Assembly: GCA_023333565.1 (NCBI GenBank)
Contig: JAJKFH010003937.1
Span: 248,001 to 312,000 of the forward strand
Length of the DNA: 64,000 bases
Reading direction: 5' to 3'
DNA from: Puffinus mauretanicus
Lineage: Eukaryota > Chordata > Aves > Procellariiformes > Procellariidae
The notes under the pieces are model-generated. The model ran no database searches and had not been told where the DNA came from. It saw nothing but the letters and a program-made list of their open reading frames with translations. Made by a program: the position numbers and the translations under genes. This document shows positions 1-64,000 of this stretch, one piece after another. Positions within the stretch are counted from its first letter, which is position 1, and every line of letters begins with the position of its first letter.

Positions 1-53722
<53,722 letters not shown>

Positions 53723-53801
53723 CTTTTTAGAGTAAATTCCTGGTCCATTTCCATATCTCCATGTGGACTTTAATCCCATCTGAACACCTCTAGAGAAGCA
53801 T
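53723..53801 (-). promoter_or_regulatory. FGFR2: Upstream ORFs in the FGFR2 leader
   Basis: Within exon 2 upstream of the start codon: a 3-codon uORF (ATG at 53801, stop ending 53790), an 11-codon u[14 protein letters not shown] (ATG at 53762, stop ending 53727) that stops four bases before the main ATG, and an ATG at 53779 in frame with FGFR2 that would add 19 residues. The upstream ATG at 53779 has C at -3; the main ATG has A at -3 and G at +4 and should dominate. Confidence 0.7.
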
Positions 53802-54676
53802 GGAGAGAAAGCAGTGCCTTCGGCCAGGGTAATACCTCCTCCCTTGGAACGACGGCTGCTGCTGTGGGGAGGAGAGAGATTTAACACTGTCAGCGAAAAC
53901 ATCTTAACACACAAACCAAAAAACTTCAGAAAGCCCCGAACAGAGCTGAGGTGAGAGGGAGGGGAGGAGGAGGATGGGAAAAATAGTTTTCCAGCTTCAA
54001 GAATATGTGAAAAGTGAGTGACTTTTCATTTTCTGTTAGCAGTTTCCATCATCACCTGAGGCGTAACCAAGTCCGCCTTGTTTTCACAAAATCACTTCTC
54101 AGCACATATTTAGAGAGCTATTTTACTGACAGAAAAATATACAGTTTTTAAAAAACGAGAGGCACACACATGTGCAGGCACATAACCTGCAATGCTACAA
54201 AATTACCACAATTATACAAATTATATTCTTGTTATTGTTTGAAGGTTTATGTAAGTTTGCCTTGTTTTTCATTCCTTCACACCTAGGCAGTTCTGCAGCC
54301 AGCTGAATTTGCAAGAATTCAGTAATTTTCCACAAGAAAAACATTGAAAAATACTCTTTAGACTTGGATAATCTGCAAAACTTTATTTCACCTCAGGACT
54401 TCCAGCTCCCCTACGGATGTAACTTCTTCTGACTCAGTTCAGTGTCCTCTGAAAGCCTGAGAGTCCTGAACAGGTGAAAGGCTCCAGTCTTTGCAGGGAT
54501 ACTGGTCAGCTACATTGCGTTACAGGCAATTAAAATCTGTATAAAGCGTGGTAGGAATTACAGTTTCACAGGAGACCTCCCCAGCATCGTTTTCCATTCA
54601 TATGTGGATGGAAACTGTGTGCACACACGTTTCTGTCCTCTCTCTCTCAACGATGCTTATTGATATATATTTTTAG

Positions 54677-54697
54677 ACGGGGGGGGAGGGGGGGGGA
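54677..54697. repeat. G-rich run GGGGGGGGAGGGGGGGGG
   Basis: Two long G runs separated by one A on the plus strand. Simple repeat, likely length-variable. Confidence 0.8.
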
Positions 54698-55689
54698 AGT
54701 CTATTTTATTCACAGTAAAACTAATTTAAATGGATGGAGTAACTGGTAATCCAGGCATGGGCGGATGGAAGAGAGAAGCGGTACCAAAGTAACTGGCACT
54801 CCCTTCAGGGAACCCTGTTGCCATCACACTAAGATGCCAGGTGAGGGTCAGAAGAGCATCCTCACAGGGCGATTTAACAGCTCAACCAGAAAATTAGACC
54901 TGATTTTCCGCTTCAAAAATAAAAGATGGTAAACCTCAGTAAACAGATAAAACAAGTGACTGCAGCAATTGTTCTAATCTGGCCAATGATTCATCTTAGA
55001 TGTGATGAAACCCAACTGAAGCTTAGAGAGCACCCGTCTTGAAGGGAAAAATAACATTAAAAACTTTTTCCCTCCCTCCTGCCCTCACCCTTTAAAAGCA
55101 AACAAAAAAAACCACAAAACCCCCAAAAAAGGCAAAAGAGTAGCATAAAGGCAAACTTCTCAAAACTCCCTGTCATTTGGATGTGGTACCTGAGCATACA
55201 GTACACAGAAACATGGACAAATATTCTCCCTTTATAAAGCCAACCATTAAAAAATTTACTCAGATTTTATTAGCCTTTTGCTACCTGCATATACAAACCA
55301 AGTTCACGGTGCTAAGGAGAGAAACGCTGTTGAAGCATCTTTTATCTTGGGTACTATATACAGTAACTTCTGGACCCAATAGAAACAGATTTGAGATGAC
55401 ATAAAGAAGGCACTTGGGGAAAATAATTAATCCACGTTATTTCAGGTGAATCCCTGATACTTCAGGGCAAGCTTTTTTCACCTCAGCTGATATCAGCTCA
55501 AAGCTCTGTCCCTCCTTTAGAGATTTAAGCATAGCGCGAGCATCCCAGACCACAAGCTAGCAACTACTATTAAATCTCCAGTGAAAACACCAGCAGACCA
55601 CTGCAAAAACATTTGCTTGCCGAGTACTTCTCTAAATAAGCGCAGAGCAGGTGTAGAACTGAAGAGAGCTCTGTCTCCAGGACCGGTTT

Positions 55690-55850
55690 GTGTTTGGTGA
55701 AGGACTGGAGCAAGCCCTCCTGGACTCTACCACCCAGGTCAACAGCCCGACTCGCGGTCTGACAGCCACAGCTCTGTAGCTCAGTTTATCCAGCTGTAAA
55801 GCGGGTAGAAACGCTAATTAACAGACTGGATGTAATGCTAATTTAATTTC
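55690..55850 (+). mobile_element. Possible MIR-like SINE remnant
   Basis: GTAGCTCAGTTTATCCAGCT followed by GTAAAGCGGGTAGAAA resembles the MIR block 'cctcagtttccccatctgtaaaatgggga'. The upstream part is too diverged to confirm. Confidence 0.35.
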
Positions 55851-57097
55851 CATAAATCATCCTGCGAAGCCCCGATTGAAGGCTATGTATATAAATGCAA
55901 AATTTAACCAGAATTGTGCAAAAAGAAAACATACCAGAATGCTAGCATATATTCCAGACTCTTTTTTAACAGCATTAACGCCACTTACATTTCAGCTGGT
56001 TAAGATTTTTAGGCTACGTTAAGCGCTATTGAAAGCACATTTGTGGTTCCTACCCTCATCCTAAGTCCTGAAGTGCAGCACAAGGCTACTTGACCACACA
56101 TCTTCTCACCTGAAGATTTTTCCACCTTCTGCACCTGACCATCTGCCAGCAGAAAGAAGGGACTCCTCACCCACAGGGCAGCAGAAAATTCAAAGCCGTG
56201 GCTTGCAAAGGTGTAGCAAAGCAAAAATCAGAGCTCTGGACCCATCCATGGAGCCAAACCACTTTTTACCACCACGACAGCAACCAGGGTTCGAGGATTG
56301 CCCTTTCCCAAAAGAAGCGGAGTCCAACGAAGATGAAACGAAACCAAATTCTTTTCATAGTTTAATCGCCACAGTTGCTGGGGGACGAATCTCTGGAAAG
56401 ACCTCCTGCGCTGGATAATTATGTACCTCTATCTCAATGTTTGGAACACAGCCCCAGCATGCTTTTTGGCCTCCACAATTCTGGCTTCCTGACTACAATA
56501 CCATAATCCCTCCTGGAGTCTCAGACTCAGTGAAAGCCACACGTAGTGTTTATTTTTCCCCTTGAAAGGGAACTCTGTCTCTCTTCTCAGCCTACACTTT
56601 GGGGAGGAGTTGTCAGCCTCCAATGATTGATGGCTCTCCTTGCCACTCGCTCATCAAGTCAATTTTCACCTCGTCACATACCTGCCCAAATTTCTTTGCC
56701 AAACTGACAAGCATGGGAAAGCAGACTGGTTTGGGAGCCCAACCAAATTCCTCCAAGCTGTACTTCAGTTTAAACACACTCACACACACAAACAAGTAGT
56801 ACTTGTTCAGCAGTGGCATTAATTAAATTCAATGCTCAGTGTTCTTTTTAATCTACTTCCATTGTTGTTTATAAGATGTTTATCACTCCCCAGGGAGAGT
56901 ACAATTTGTAGAGTATGTTAACCAAATCAATACATTGCTCATTGTATAACTCTTCAGCATCTTTCTCTATTAGGCAGGGAATAGCAAAATCTGAATGAAA
57001 TATGGATCTTCCCCCCACAAAGAAACCTCAAGCGCCCTAAAAGCCCAGTAGCTTCATCAGAAAAATCCAGGTACGTGAGCTTTAAAGCTAACAGCTT

Positions 57098-57163
57098 TAT
57101 ATATGTATACACACACACACAAATACATATGCGTCTATAAATATATATATACACACACATCTC
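57098..57163. repeat. AT/AC dinucleotide microsatellite
   Basis: TATATATGTATACACACACA ... ATATATATATACACACACAT, two linked AT-to-AC tracts on the plus strand, followed by a CT repeat. Confidence 0.85.
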
Positions 57164-58485
57164 TCTCTAACAAGACTCTTCATCATAGCTCAATCTCCAA
57201 GCAAATCTGAGCATCACAGCTATTAAACATTAATTCTGGAGGACTAATGGGAACCGGCTGGCAGCTTCAGTACTTTTTCATTGTTTGAACTTCTTTCATT
57301 TGCTTTCCAGGACTATCCTGTTTTTCTCAAGTCTTTTGCCACTAAGAGATCAGGGGGGGAGGAAAAAAAAAAAAAATCTGCATTTTAATTGACATTCCAG
57401 AGAGAGAGAGAGAAGTCCAGAGGCTGCTGATTGCTGTCTATTCAGCCCAAACAGGCTTTTCAGATGAAAATGAGTAAAGGCTAGTAGAAGATTTACAGGG
57501 ATTTGGTACAAAGGAGACAATGAAGTTTTAAATGTTGATAGCGTTTCACACCAAACGCATAATGGGTCCCTGTTTGAACGGGCCGCTTTGCATTTAAATA
57601 TATATCTCATTGAGGATTTCTTTTTCCCCTTCTCTCAGACGGGGGCAGTTACGTTCCGCCGGCCCCGCTGCCCCGAGCACCGCGGCGGGCACGGCGGGCA
57701 GGACCCCGCGCCTCCCGGGTGCGCCGGGCTCCGGGCGGCCCGCGGCGGCGGTGCCGGCCTCCGAAGCGGGGGGTTGCTCCCCCTGAGGCTGAGCCTGCCT
57801 TTCTACGTCCCCGCTGACCGTCCTGCTGTCACCGCTGCAAACCGTCCCCACAGATACCCGTGCGTCCAAGGGCGGGGAGCGGGGGAACCGGCACGGACCC
57901 CGCGGGTGTTGTTCGGGCTTTCCCCTCCCGCCCCGCACCGCAGAGACCAGAAAGTGACAGAAACACCGACCCGCAGCCCCGCCGGGGAGCGGCGGGGGAA
58001 CGGAGCCCCGCACAGCATCCCTCCGCGGGGGCCGCCCGAGCCCCGCACCGGCACAGCCCGCCCCGCCACCGGCGTGCACCAGGTGCGAGGCCCCGCGCCG
58101 GCAGCCGGAGCGCTGCGGCGGGGACACGGCGCCGAGGAAGCGGCGGGACTCCCGGCCCTCCGCCACCTTGCAACCGCCTCGCTTCTTAGGGGCTGCCCCT
58201 TCCCTCCGCCCCGCTCCCCCGGCCAGCCCAGCCCGCTGCCGTTACCTGCAGCGAGAAGGCTCCGCGGGAAGGGTCCGCTCCCCCGCAACAGGCGGGCTGA
58301 GGCGCGGTGCCGAGCAGCGGCTCCCCGGGACGGGGAGAAACTCCTCCGCGGCCGCGGTCACTCCGCAGGCAGCCCCGGCGGGGCCGGCTGGCAAGCCCGC
58401 AGCGGCGCAGCGGGGCGCATCCCCCGCGGGACGCGGCTGGGGGAAGCAGGAGGGAAGCGAGGCGAGGCAGGAGCCGGCCCGGCGT

Positions 58486-58504
58486 CCCGTCCCGTCCCGT
58501 CCCC
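58486..58504 (-). other. G-quadruplex motif, pentanucleotide GGGAC repeat in exon 1
   Basis: The gene strand reads GGGGACGGGACGGGACGGG: four G runs with 2-nt loops, a canonical G4. If exon 1 starts upstream of it, it lies in the 5' UTR of the mRNA. Confidence 0.6.
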
Positions 58505-58703
58505 TCGCTCGGCTGCAGCGGCTACCGCCTCAGAGGGGCGAGCCCGCCGTGCCCGGCGCCAGCAGCCTCCTCCCCCGCGCGGGCATCGCCGAGCAGAGCG
58601 CCGCGGCTCCCGCTCCGCTCCATCCAGCCGCCCTCCCCGAGCCGCCGCAGCTTTGTCAAGCCGACAACCCCCCTCGGGTGAGTGGGTGGGTTTTTTGGGT
58701 TGG

Positions 58704-58746
58704 TTTTTCCCCCCCCCCCCCCTCCTTTCTCCCCCCCTTCTCTCTC
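58704..58746 (-). repeat. 43-nt homopurine/homopyrimidine tract
   Basis: The plus strand is only C and T for 43 bases, including a C run of about 14 and another of 7; the gene strand is pure purine with G runs. Such tracts can form triplex DNA. It lies in or just above exon 1. Confidence 0.75.
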
Positions 58747-58877
58747 GGCGCACTCCCCCGGCTCCCTTCCTCCCTCCCCTGGTCACTCCCCCCGCTGCAA
58801 CCCGAGCCGTTTCCTGGACGGCGCTGCTCGGATCTGCCAATGGCGGCGGCCGCGCCGCGGAGCCCCTTCCCCCGCCG

Positions 58878-58895
58878 CCCGGCCCGGCCCGGCCC
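58878..58895 (-). other. G-quadruplex motif near the presumed start
   Basis: The plus strand reads CCCGGCCCGGCCCGGCCC, so the gene strand has four GGG runs with 2-nt CC loops. The sequence can also form C/G hairpins. Confidence 0.55.
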
Positions 58896-60439
58896 GGCGA
58901 GCCCGCGGTCCCGCTCCCGCGGAAGGGCTGCGCTCAGCCGCCGCCCCACCGGGGGTCGGGGGCGCGGGGGGGTGGTTCGGCAGAACGGAGGCGGGGAGGT
59001 GGCCGCTGAGAAGCAACGTTAAAGAGGGGGCGAGAGGGAAGCAGGGGTTCCCCCGCTCCGGCCGCTGCCGCCCCGGGGGAGCGGGGTAGCGCATCCCACA
59101 GCGGTCGCAGGGCTGGAGGGGGAGGAATCCCGCACAGCTCCGCTTGTGCTGCTCCACTAAAAGTTTTCCAAGGGGTTAGAAGGGAAAGATGGGGAGCGCG
59201 GCACGTCCCGCCGGGGACCCGGTTTGGGCTGGGCCAGCCCGGCAGGGAGCCTGCCTGGGCCCGGGCGCTTCCCTGCACGCAGCGGGGTGTTGCGGGGCGG
59301 CAGCGAAATCCTCACATAGAAATGGTACCGGCTCAACAACTTGCCCCGAAAACCCCTCCAGAAGTTTTTTTGGCTCAGAAGCCTGTGGCCTGATCCAGCT
59401 AGAGAGGGTGATGGGATAACACCCGCTCAAAAAATCACTCTCAGCTTAGTGGCCTTTCAGTGCAAAGCCTGATTTCAACTGCCTCCTGAATTTGTCTGAG
59501 AGTGCACCTTTAATAATCCTGTGTGTGGTGCCCAAACAGGGAAAGTTGTCAAATAGTTATGCAAACATCATTTGCCTGGACACACAGATTCAAAACTGCA
59601 TAATACTGGTATTCAAAATTCAGTATAACTTAACCTGAAACTTGCTTAATAAAACATTTGCTTTCAATACCATTAAAAGGTTGCTAATACGGAGTCCATG
59701 TAATGCTTACTTTGTAGAATCAGCTTGACAACAAAATCAATAAGTGGTGGTTGCATCAAATTAAATCAGTGTTGATCAATTTAATGTTACTTTATTTAAG
59801 CATAGCCCTACTGTTTACATTTTATATTTTGTGTGCAATATTGATCAAGGGGATTTTCAAGGACTGTGGCCGCCCTATTTACATACTTCCAGACACCGAA
59901 AACTTGAAAACAAGTTTTCTTAGAATATGTACTTACCTCCCAGAAAGTACTTTCCCACCATCACCAGCAGTAATGCAGGCTTTATGAGGGACGGCAGGCA
60001 AATTTGTAATTGATTAGAAACACAGGTTTAATTTTTTTTTGTTCCTAAAGCAACGGACATCTGAATGTTCTAATTGAGAAGCTGAGATGTCACAGTCAAG
60101 ATCCAATTTTCCCAGCTCCGGGCATGTCCATCGCCCATTGAAAACATTGTTAACGCATTCTCACATAAATTATTGTCCGACACAGGAAGCTGCAATACCT
60201 TTCCCCATTCACCGATATCTTTGCATACTCTGAAAGAAAAGGAAGCATTGCACTAAAAATGACAAATCAGAACACCTATTTCCAATGTCTGGAAGCACTT
60301 GTCAGAATTTATTCTTCCTCGGGATGAAAAGATAGCAGTCTATCAATAGCAGCCTTTTCTCTTAAATGAGCCACATTCTCCTAAAGTGGCCCACAACAGC
60401 CCAGCTCCTCAATCTGAGAAAAGCAGAAGCATGTTTGGA

Positions 60440-60780
60440 ATTAAAAGGGGGGGTGTGGGGGGGATCAATTCTGTCATCATATTTAGGCTTCAAGAGATCT
60501 CAGTGGGCCCAGGGAGCCTTTCATAGCAGTTAGGCTGCTGAATGAGAGCATAATCTCTTTACAGTTTTTTCCTCCTCCTCTCAAAGTGGCTGGGATCTTT
60601 TCTGTGAGCCCTCCTGCACGTGAATGGTGTGGCTAATAAGCCTATTAATGAGGTTCCACAGCAGAGTGTGAATAGGTAAATAAGCCCCAATCTGTTGAGG
60701 TTCAGGAGCAAGGGCAGTAAAGCCATCATGAACTAAAGGTGACAGTTTGAACTGAAATAGGAACAACAGCTCCAGGTTTC
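60440..60780. promoter_or_regulatory. Candidate conserved non-coding element upstream of FGFR2
   Basis: Low-repeat sequence with homeodomain-like cores (GGCTAATAAGCCTATTAATG), a G-rich start (GGGGGGGTGTGGGGGGG) and an E-box-like CACGTG (CTGCACGTGAATG). It looks like vertebrate enhancer DNA, about 1.6 kb above the promoter. Only an alignment could confirm it. Confidence 0.3.
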
Positions 60781-62829
60781 AAGCAAAAGAATAGACAGAC
60801 AAGGCACACATTCAGGCTCCTTCTACCCCCTACCGAGTCCTATTTTCTTTCCCATTCTTCCTCCTTTATAAAATGTCTTGAGTAGTCACCCATTTTTTCA
60901 AAAGCTCTTGAGACGTCCTTTTTCATCCTGGCAATGATACATCAATAGGGAGGAAGGAAAATGAGGACACCAATGCTCCTTTGCACCGCAAGTTTCAAAA
61001 GCGGGAACAGCGCTGTCCCCCCTCGCATATGGAAGCGGGGGAGGAGAAAGAAAGTTAAATTGAATCTTTCAGCCCTGCCAGCTCTTTGTCACTGCTGTCA
61101 GCTGGACCCTGTTCCCCCCTCCGCACGCAGGCAGGGATACAGTTAATGTTCAACGGGGGCACGGTAGGAGCGAGGGGCTCCAGCTGCAGGGAAGGCACAG
61201 CTGGGCTCAGCCAAATCTCCGCAGCAGAGCAGGCAGAGGTGAGGAGACGGAGTTCATTTCCACCTGCCATCTCTTTTACCTGGCAGGGTAAGGTGAAGAT
61301 GTGCCTGACTTCAGGCTGGTGCTGGGCTGGATCTGCAAAAGCCCAGCTCAAGGGCTTTGAGGGATGAAGGTGGATGGATAAGCAGAAGACAAAGAGCTTG
61401 TGTCTACGGAGAGATGAGGTGAGATAGGCAACCAATGCCTTTGAGTAATGTGGGAAAAGTCACCTTAGAAAAAAACATAACACAGAGCTGCTGAGCACGC
61501 CTCAGTTCTAATCCTTACAGAGTCTCTGACATTTCTTTTAAGTGCTGGAGATATTAGTGTAGTCAGGGCTCCACAGAAACCAGCTCCTCCATGGGACCCC
61601 AGCGAGGAACAGGCCCCAGCTCCTGCCACATTGCAGACAGATGGCAAGGGAGGCCACCAGTACCTGAGGGAAGCAAATTTTCCAGTCCTGGTCTATTCTC
61701 CAGATGCTGGACTTGCTAACGTGTCACATTTCTATCTATCTGATGAAAATACAAATATAATACAGAAGACTAAATAAATTTAAAAAAAAACCAGAAACTC
61801 CACACATTAAAGTTTTAGAGAACTATGGGGAGAGATCCTCTAGATCCTAACTCAGCCACGCACATCTCTGAGGGTTTAGCTTCTCCACGGAAGACAAAGG
61901 GAAGCTACATTTCTTCCCTGTTATTCAAGCTATCCTGTCCAAAATTTTTGCTTGACTATGCTGGATACAATTAAATACTTGTCCAAGATTTATTTTTTTT
62001 TAAAGTTCTTCTAAAGCTAAGTGCCTAAACCCAAACTCTGGCAGCTAAAATGTTTACCTGGTTTCCGAAATATTTATGGTTCCCTTTCCTGGCAGCTTTG
62101 AACTTTTTTTTAGGGTGCCAAAGAAGCAAATCCTAGGAACCCACTTCTGAAAATCTTTTTCTTTTCAAAGATAGGCAAAGTTGCTCTATATATTTGTCAG
62201 TGTCTTAGGGGAAAGTCACTTCATATTCATATAAACGCGAACCATTTCTAACATAAAAACTGCTACTGAGAGACTTCCATCACTAGTCCTCATGTATTAC
62301 TTCAAGATGCTGCTAAACTGAAAAATTGAGATAAGAATTTCCTTATTTTAATGCCAGTAGATCCAATAATTATCCATAAAAGTGTGAAACAGATGGGCTA
62401 CCAAATTCTTTTGTAGCAAAATGTATACAGGAAGGGGGAGGCTGCAGTTCCCAGCCCATAAAGCCATAGTTTTACTGGGTGTTTATCAACAAAAAAACCC
62501 TCATTTTTGTTGAACTACAGAATGTGGCAAATTAATTACTTTTGCCTATCAATTTTTGATTTCTCTCTGCATTATGCACAGCAGAATCTTCTAAGAGATA
62601 CTTCTTCAGGCAGTAAGGCCGAGAAGTTGGAAAAAAGAGATTTTCACTACTATCGTGTCAATGTCTTATAATGGCATTTTGAGTATCGACACTCCCTCCA
62701 GACTGTTATGCCTTGTAGCCATGTAACCTTTCTGGTACTCCTCTCATTTTGTACGTCTTAAGGAAAAGATTAAAAAAAATATTGGTTGTTATTTTTACAC
62801 TGTTGCAAGATCTATTTAAACAGGAAACG

Positions 62830-63140
62830 TGGTGTGCTATGAGCAGGGTATTACACTGGGATACTGGACATTTGATGCTTTCTGCCCTTCTGCATCAGCT
62901 TTCCTACACAGTCCTGGGAAAGACACTTAATTTGTCTGTGTCCAAGCTCTCCAGCTATGAAATGAGAATAATAGACGCTTCCTGTCTCCCACCCTTTATC
63001 CAGTTCATCTATTTAGATGGTAAGCTCCTCATCTCTGACCATGTTTTTGTGCGTGGCTTAGAACAATAGGACACTGATCTCAGCTGGAACCTCCAGGCAC
63101 TTCCATAATGCAAATATTGAATACTAAATAATCAAAATAA
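62830..63140 (+). mobile_element. Ancient tRNA-derived SINE with CR1-like tail
   Basis: In order: a diverged tRNA-like head, GGGAAAGACACTTAATTTGT, a CCAGCTATGAAATGAGAATA block, then TTTAGATGGTAAGCTCCTCA, GTGGCTTAGAACAATAGGAC, and GGCACTTCCATAATGCAAAT with an AATA-rich tail. This follows the layout of the old SINE common in turtles, crocodiles and birds ('ttagattgtaagctc ... cctagcacaatgggg ... ggcactaccgtaatacaaat'). A 106-codon open frame over it is not a gene. Confidence 0.65.
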
Positions 63141-64000
63141 AAGAAAATCCTCAATTTATTATGTATTCTCTCATAAAGAATTTGTCACACGCTGTCCTGG
63201 TAGAGCATCTCTGGCTCTTGTGGAATAGTATCTTTTCTCAGAGTGGAAAGCAGCATCCACTGGAGAATATGTTTTAACAGTGAGCTCCCCTAAAGCAGGC
63301 CTCAGAGAAACCATGTGAATAAACCCCTTTTCAGCACCGAGCAGGGCACAGCGAGACAGAGCCAGACTTATAAAAATGAGAAGACAAAGGCTGCAAAGAC
63401 AATTTGTCTTTCTGTTACAGATCTTGGATATATTCGGCTTGTTGGCCCATGCACTTCTTATTTCTGTTTCCAGTTGATCAATACACGCTGGTTTGTTTTA
63501 CTGAAGCTCTGTTGTCTAACTAGACCAACTGGTGGTTGTGGCAGCTTCCCACGCAACGTTACATCAGATCAGATTCTTCTCTGGTGACACCACAGGGTTC
63601 AGCAAGCGTGCTCTGACTTTCAGGCACAACCTCAGAGCAGAAGGTGTGAAGTCAGGCTTACACCAGGGTTTGTGTTACAGTTTAAACCCTGGAAGGGGCA
63701 GAAAACTATATGGCAGGGATCCACAGTGTAGGCGCTCTGTGCTTTCTGGGCAGGGTCCCGTGACCCAGCCGTCCCACACCACCGAATCCCTGCAGACCCC
63801 TCTGCTTCCCACATCCTTCGCTGCAGTGCCAAGCTCCACGTTTCCAGTTCACTCTTTCAGAGGCCCAGCTGCAGGCACAAACAGGCACAGTCACTCTGTA
63901 GCAGTTCAAAAAAATGAAATAAACGTCATTTTTTACTTTCCACAACCCCGGATAATGAAGCACTAAATGCCTACGACCGTTTCCCTGCCTCATTCTTCTC

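Larger units (their letters stand above)
53862..58245 (-). other. FGFR2: FGFR2 intron 1 (4.4 kb)
   Basis: The part next to exon 1 (about 57640-58245) belongs to the CpG island. The rest is AT-rich and holds a G-run (54677-54697), a possible SINE remnant (55690-55850), an AT/AC microsatellite (57098-57163) and an AG repeat (57400-57412). No gene is visible. Confidence 0.8.
58246..58840 (-). other. FGFR2: FGFR2 exon 1, non-coding 5' UTR (donor defined, 5' end uncertain)
   Basis: A splice donor reading CTGCAG|GTAACG on the minus strand puts the 3' end of a first exon at 58246, inside the CpG island. It is the best donor I see there and lies 4.4 kb upstream of the exon 2 acceptor. The 5' end is only a guess: no TATA box is visible, and the upper bound is set near the CCAAT motif at 58837-58841. 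FGFR2 in mammals also starts with a GC-rich non-coding exon. Transcript-end data would fix the start. Confidence 0.55.
57640..59160. promoter_or_regulatory. FGFR2: FGFR2 CpG island and TATA-less promoter
   Basis: About 1.5 kb is very GC-rich with CG dinucleotides throughout, in contrast to flanks on both sides. It spans the exon 1 donor at 58246. It contains GC boxes (for example CCCGCCCCGCC near 58070), a CCAAT motif at 58837-58841 and no TATA box. A 43-nt pyrimidine tract (58704-58746, plus strand) and G-quadruplex motifs sit near the presumed start. Layout fits a housekeeping/developmental CpG promoter firing toward the minus strand; a divergent transcript to the right is possible but not seen. 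Confidence 0.8.
59161..64000. other. Intergenic sequence upstream of FGFR2
   Basis: About 4.8 kb with no gene that I recognise. It includes possible conserved non-coding stretches (60090-60240 and 60440-60780), an ancient SINE (62830-63140) and AT-rich single-copy-looking sequence. Open frames are short and without family signatures. Confidence 0.7.

Noticed and set aside
58358..58840. 160-codon minus-strand open frame inside exon 1 region
   Set aside because: Low-complexity R/G/A-rich product, no family signature, and it runs across the 5' UTR. It would matter only if the transcript start lay upstream, which is not known.
57588..59009. 473-codon open frame on the plus strand across the CpG island
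   Set aside because: It is open because GC-rich DNA lacks stop codons. The translation is P/R/A/G-rich with no domain, overlapping frames on both strands are equally open, and it covers the FGFR2 promoter and exon 1.

Overview
The window is vertebrate nuclear DNA, almost certainly from a bird. It has an intron-rich gene with vertebrate splice signals, a CpG-island promoter, and CR1 LINE copies with the (ATTCTATG)-type 3' end, which are the typical interspersed repeat of birds. No bacterial, organellar or viral gene was recognised.

The only protein-coding gene I can support is FGFR2 (fibroblast growth factor receptor 2), on the minus strand. It runs from a GC-rich promoter and non-coding exon 1 near 58.2-58.9 kb to the left edge. 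The window holds the complete extracellular ligand-binding part: exon 2 (signal peptide, ATG at 53722), exon 3 (Ig domain I), exon 4 (acid box), exons 5-6 (Ig domain II), exon 7 (IIIa, first half of Ig domain III), and the two mutually exclusive second halves of Ig III, IIIb (2839-2986) and IIIc (1089-1233). Every junction has GT/AG ends and a consistent reading phase. Coding lengths are 118, 267, 75, 170, 124 and 191 nt, then 148 or 145 nt. This gives 315 residues before the IIIb/IIIc choice and 364 (IIIb) or 363 (IIIc) whole codons after it. The transmembrane and kinase exons lie beyond position 1.

The rest is intron and upstream intergenic DNA. Intron sizes are about 4.4 kb (1), 15.4 kb (2), 0.67 kb (3), 7.2 kb (4), 7.9 kb (5), 17.7 kb (6), 0.86 kb (7) and 1.6 kb (8). 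They contain one 5'-truncated CR1 (25.9-26.7 kb), a short CR1 3' end (39.6 kb), several remnants of ancient tRNA-derived SINEs (clearest at 62.8-63.1 kb and 17.8-18.0 kb), simple repeats, and small CpG-dense patches. About 5 kb of upstream DNA (59.2-64 kb) has no gene that I recognise.

I found no new type of biological system. The most informative part is the IIIb/IIIc cassette. It keeps many elements described for mammalian FGFR2 splicing control: a weak IIIb acceptor against a strong IIIc acceptor, an hnRNP A1-type silencer in IIIb, a U-rich stretch after the IIIb donor, TGCATG (RBFOX) sites in and upstream of IIIc, and G-rich and hairpin-forming sequence between the exons. The 5' leader also has short upstream ORFs and an in-frame upstream ATG. 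Most long open frames here, including a 473-codon one across the CpG island, are not genes.
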